From positions 96,948,932 through 97,012,931 of the forward strand of contig CM036168.1 of NCBI GenBank assembly GCA_020631735.1: a DNA stretch of 64,000 bases, in the 5' to 3' direction. This DNA comes from Saccharum officinarum. Lineage: Eukaryota; Streptophyta; Magnoliopsida; Poales; Poaceae. Below, in pieces: positions 60,452 through 64,000 of the stretch. Positions within the stretch are counted from its first letter, which is position 1; every line of letters starts with the position of its first letter. A program made the position numbers and the translations under genes. The notes under the pieces were generated by a model, which ran no database searches, was not told the origin of the DNA, and worked only from the letters and a program-made list of their open reading frames with translations.

Positions 60452-60968
60452 ATGGCTGCTCCGAAGCTCGCGACGCTGGCGCTGGCCGTGCTCCTGGCGG
60501 CGACCGTGGTGGCTCCGCCCGCTGCGGTGCGCGCGGCGATGTCGTGCTCCACGGTGTACAGCACGCTGATGCCGTGCCTGCCGTTCGTCCAGATGGGCGG
60601 GGCGATGCCGCCCCAGCCGTGCTGCGGCGGCATCCGCAGCCTGCTGGCGCAGGCCGACAACACCCCCGACCGCCGCACCATCTGCGGCTGCCTCAAGAAC
60701 GTCGCCAACGGCGCCAACGGCAGTGGCACCTACATCAGCCGCGCCGCCGCGCTGCCCAGCAAGTGCGGCGTCTCCCTGCCCTACAAGATCAGCACCAACG
60801 TCAACTGCAACACGTACGTCGTCTACACGCTAGCTCCGGCCGTCTTCTCTGATTCTACTACTGCTGCAGCTATCTTAGTTTCTTGATTATCATTGTCTTC
60901 TGTGTTTCTGGACTACACGTGCTGTAACTTTCTTCATCTTTTTTTTTTCTCTTTGCAGGATTAACTGA
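60452..60968 (+). CDS. Type-1 non-specific lipid transfer protein
   Basis: Secreted nsLTP1 proteins carry acyl lipids in a hydrophobic tunnel and act in cuticle deposition and defence. Exon 1 is 60452-60813 and exon 2 60959-60968, joined across a 145-nt GTACGT...TTTGCAG intron placed a few codons before the stop, the typical nsLTP position. The protein has 123 residues: a signal peptide of about 28 (LATLALAVLLAATVV), then eight cysteines at 32, 42, 57, 58, 78, 80, 105 and 119. This is spacing C-x9-C-x14-CC-x19-CxC-x24-C-x13-C, as in type 1. The usual PYxIS pentapeptide is present as PYKIS. A polyadenylation-like AATAATAAAA lies at 61011. This is the only host gene in the window with no defect. 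Confidence 0.95.
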
Positions 60969-61024
60969 GGCGTCCTGTGCGCGTCCCGTGCTGGGATGCA
61001 TATGGCTCAGAATAATAAAATGAT

Positions 61025-61796
61025 GCTACTGGTATTTAAGCTAGATCGAGTGTGGACTAGATCGAGATGTGCCTGTCTCTAATCATTTATGGTGTTTATT
61101 AGGAATCGTCTACACAGTTCGTAACGGTGTATCGTGGATGCATGTTGGTGTTGCCGCGGTCATGAACCGATGTGTGCGCTTGTGTGTACTCTCTATGTAA
61201 TGTGTGGATGCTTTCTGCTTTGGTCTAGATGTATTCCCTCGTGGAAGTAGATTGTTGCAGCCATTACCGTGTGCTTTGTTAACTTGAGATTCTACTGGAA
61301 AGGAACATACACGGGTAAGCTGGACCATGGCATAGTCCAGTATGATTATGAGATTGAAAAAACGGAGAAAACAGTTCAAAAACCAGGAAACTAACTAATC
61401 TCAACCGGAGTACATACATATAGAAATATAGAAGTCATAATAATGAATAAATTCACCTCATCTGAGTTACCCCTAGGCCAACCTGTAGTCCGGAAGGTTA
61501 GCAGCCTAGTTTGAAGTCATCCTCTTCCCAGAGGACGCGGACTTCTTCGGCAATGTGATCTCACGAAGGAGATTTCCATGCATTGTCAATTGAACCGTGC
61601 CACGGGAGGTTTTCGTCAGCCGATCTCAAATTTCAAAGTCACATGTGGACGTCCTCTCCTTTCCGAAATGCTGAGGCGTTGCGTTATTTGCCGCCCGGCC
61701 GGATGGCCGCGGTGTCCCTCTAAAAACACGTCGAAGCTGCTTCTTGCTGTGATTATGAAATTTGAGAGTTTTTCATTAAGAAAAACTTGTGACATA
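61025..61796. other. 3' flank and spacer after the lipid transfer protein gene
   Basis: Probably the end of the 3' UTR, then unclassified sequence. No open frame, TIR or RNA gene is recognisable. Confidence 0.35.
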
Positions 61797-62090
61797 GGCC
61801 TTGTTCACTTCCCCACCTCAACCCAAAATATTTCCTCTTACACCCATCACATCAAATCTTTCGACGCATGCATGGAGCATTAAACGTCTTCGACGCATGC
61901 ATGGAGCATTAAACGTAGGTAAAAAAGATAACATGCATGGAGCATTAAACGTAGGTAAAAAAGATAACTAATTGCATAGTTTGTCTGTAAATGTCGGGAC
62001 GAATCTTTTAAGCCTAGTTAGTCCATAATTGAATAAATTTTGCCAAATAATAATGAAAGATGCTACAGTAACTTTTCACCTAACACACCC
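61797..62090. mobile_element. Tourist-like MITE with internal triplication, TSD ATA
   Basis: GGCCTTGTTCACTTCC ... CACCTAACACACCC, flanked by ATA at 61794-61796 and 62091-62093. Inside, GCATGCATGGAGCATTAAAC occurs three times (about 61866, 61893 and 61932), where the sister copies have it once. Confidence 0.82.
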
Positions 62091-62573
62091 ATAGTAAAGT
62101 GTCTGTCTTACCTAGCCGTTACTACACTGAAGGACAGTGAAAAACTGAAGCTGGGAAACTACAGAGGTGCCCAACGGACTCGGGAGCCCAATACCAAATT
62201 TAATGGGCCGGAGTGGGTTAACTAGAATTAGGCCCATTTGCTAGTTCGCTATGCTAAAAAAAAGCACGGCCGTTGCGGTGTTTTTTTTTCACAACAAATT
62301 AGCATCACCAGCCGCCGCGGAAACCATCAGCGTGGGCATTTCTATATTCTATATCTATTGTATACTTACTATTAAATACCAAAGTGATTCTCTATCTTTT
62401 TTTGATAGAAGTGTTTCTTTATCTAATATTAAAGAGTGAAGTGATTTTTCGTCTATCTTTTTTTTACTTTTTAAAGTGCCTTCAGGCCCTCTGTACTGTA
62501 TGTGATCCGGTTTTACAACCCGAAGAAAAGCCCTAAGTTTGGTTCTAGCAATTAGTGACAATGCAGGCACTAA

Positions 62574-62800
62574 GGGGGTGTTTGGTTAGAGGAGTTAAAG
62601 TTTAACAAACACTATAACACTTTCGTCTTATTTGACAAAAAGTTTCCAGTCTTGGACTAATTAGGCTTAATACGTCTCGTAAATTACTCCTAATCTATGC
62701 CGACATGCATGCAATTAGTCTACATTTAGTACTCCATGCATTTGAGGAAACATTGATGTGATGAGAGTTAAACTTTAACATACTCAAACCAAATGGGGTC
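62574..62800. mobile_element. Tourist-like MITE, TSD TAA
   Basis: GGGGGTGTTTGGTTAG ... CTCAAACCAAATGGGGTC, flanked by TAA at 62571-62573 and 62801-62803. It is the same subfamily as 84-305 and 15878-16106. Confidence 0.88.
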
Positions 62801-62803
62801 TAA

Positions 62804-63120
62804 AATTTAGTTGATGTCACATCGGATGTTACATGGGATGTCGCATGAGGTGTTCGGATACTAATAAAAAAATAAATTACAGATTCCGTCAGTAAACCAT
62901 GAGATGAATTTATTTAGACTAATTAATCTGTCATTAGCACATGTTTATTGTAGCACCACATTGTCAAATCATGGACTAATTAGGCTTAAAAAATTCGTCT
63001 CACAAATTAGTCTCAATATGTGTATTTAGTTTCGTAAATTATCTATATTTAATACTCTATGCATGTGTCTAAACATTCGATGTAATAGAGACTAAACTTT
63101 AGCTGGGTAAACCAAACACC
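62804..63120. mobile_element. One-ended MITE relative
   Basis: It contains the family phrases GGACTAATTAGGCTTAAAAAATTCG and ATTCGATGTAATAGAGACTAAAC and a right end CTGGGTAAACCAAACACC. There is no matching left TIR next to 62800, so its left end was lost or replaced by the neighbouring MITE. Confidence 0.5.
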
Positions 63121-63129
63121 TACTTTCAA

Positions 63130-64000
63130 TGAGTTGTGATTGAGCTAGAGCCCAGGTGATGGTGATGAGCAAGGCCAGGAGACGGTGAAGATGAAGATCA
63201 AGCCACATGAAGAAAATGCTCACCCATTATAGAAGGAGATGATAAAAAAGTTCGAAGGTAAAGGTATATGTTATGGGTTGCAAGATGTAATAGATAGCGT
63301 ATTATTAAGAAAGTCGGGTTTAAGATACATAGGCTCTGTTTATCCAACTTATAATCTGTACTTTTTAGCTTAATTTTTTAGTTTGAACAATATTTTTCTC
63401 TAACACCAAACGAGCCAACAGTGTTTTTCAGCCGGCTTATCAGCACAGCCGAACGGGGCCATAGCGTACTATTAAGAGGGGAACTCTAAAGCAATGACGG
63501 ATATATGGTGCCACTAGGTTTTAACTAACTTTGCATATGCATTGGACGAACATAGATGTGGTGAGAAAGCAAGTCAAAATGATATGAAAAATGTTTTTGA
63601 AAAGCTAACTCAATTTTTAAAAGAGTTTTGTTCGAGTTGGAACACATTTGGAATTAACAAATTTGAAAAGCATTTGAGAGACGGGACTTACTATTGTTTT
63701 TTAGCACTCACCAGATTTATCCGGTGCCCCGACTAGGGGATCACCCAAGTTTAGGGTAGTTCAAAAACCCTGCTGTGCTAACTGTGCACTCACACATGAA
63801 GCGTAACAGGTGCAAACCAAACCGAGACAAGGTGGACCTATCATGCCACATAGGAGGCCCAAACCGAATGGAGTATCTCGACTGCTTAGCGAACAAGGCA
63901 TAGACTAGATATACTTAGTGGCCGACCAATCTATAGAGGATTCACTAGGTTCTGATTTCTATTCCTCGTAACAAACTAGACAATATTACCATAATGGTGG
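63130..64000 (+). mobile_element. Copia LTR-like fragment hosting a MITE
   Basis: GGTGATGGTGATGAGCAAGG, GAAGATGAAGATCAAGCC and the later TTATCCGGTGCCCCGAC resemble SIRE/Maximus-type LTR text as at 38990-39260. It has no coding content. It is interrupted at 63332-63460. Confidence 0.4.
63332..63460. mobile_element. Short MITE, TSD ATA
   Basis: GGCTCTGTTTATCC ... GCCGAACGGGGCC, 129 bp, with ATA at 63329-63331 and 63461-63463. The middle AATATTTTTCTCTAAC is the reverse of the motif in the 52822 element, so the two are probably related. Confidence 0.78.

Overview
This is a 64-kb piece of a grass nuclear genome. It has GC-rich genes with short GT-AG introns, many Tourist- and Stowaway-type MITEs, grass-style Ty3/gypsy and Ty1/copia LTR retrotransposons, very long (TA)n tracts, and two runs of exactly 100 N that look like scaffold joins of unknown size. 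The repeat families suggest a panicoid grass, perhaps Andropogoneae (sorghum, sugarcane or Miscanthus type). The species cannot be fixed by eye.

Six host genes or gene remnants are recognisable. They are a U-box/ARM E3 ligase (814-2907, +), an unidentified exon split by a 4.3-kb insertion (8415-8695 and 13009-13107, +), a secretory class III peroxidase (17007-18072, +), a degraded AHL/PPC-domain fragment (20381-20662, +), a membrane RING-H2 protein (35026-35453, -) and a type-1 non-specific lipid transfer protein (60452-60968, +). Only the lipid transfer protein reads cleanly. The breaks in the U-box and RING-H2 genes look like loss of one base, mostly from short C or G runs, so assembly error is as likely as real decay. 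These genes do not form a pathway or cluster. They are islands in transposon sequence.

Layout. 1-3.3 kb: MITEs and the U-box gene. 3.3-8.3 kb: a MULE-like repeat, a gap, and minus-strand gypsy debris with a 0.9-kb LTR. 8.4-13.3 kb: the split exon around a 4.3-kb LTR-type insertion. 13.35-16.8 kb: a 1.4-kb TIR element with a GC-rich interior, and a dense run of MITEs leading to the peroxidase promoter. 18.5-21.3 kb: a solo LTR with perfect TSD and the AHL fragment. 21.4-31.3 kb: a gypsy element with 3.2-kb LTRs and two divergent zinc-knuckle/protease modules but no polymerase. 31.8-34.5 kb: copies of a repeat family with (TA)n tracts. 35 kb: RING-H2 gene. 36.3-42 kb: broken copia elements. 42.5-49.2 kb: the 3' end of a plus-strand gypsy element carrying an antisense gene with four introns, followed by tandem repeats and the 3' LTR. 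50.7-52.9 kb: nested MITEs and a MULE-type MITE with a 9-bp TSD. 53.0-58.1 kb: a complete 5.1-kb non-autonomous LTR element (TSD CTTTG) with gag and an unknown second ORF. 59.9-64 kb: MITEs around the lipid transfer protein gene.

The observations I would follow first are the spliced antisense gene inside the 42.5-49.2 kb retroelement, the two polymerase-less retroelements with unusual coding content, and the exon that appears to resume in frame across the 4.3-kb insertion.
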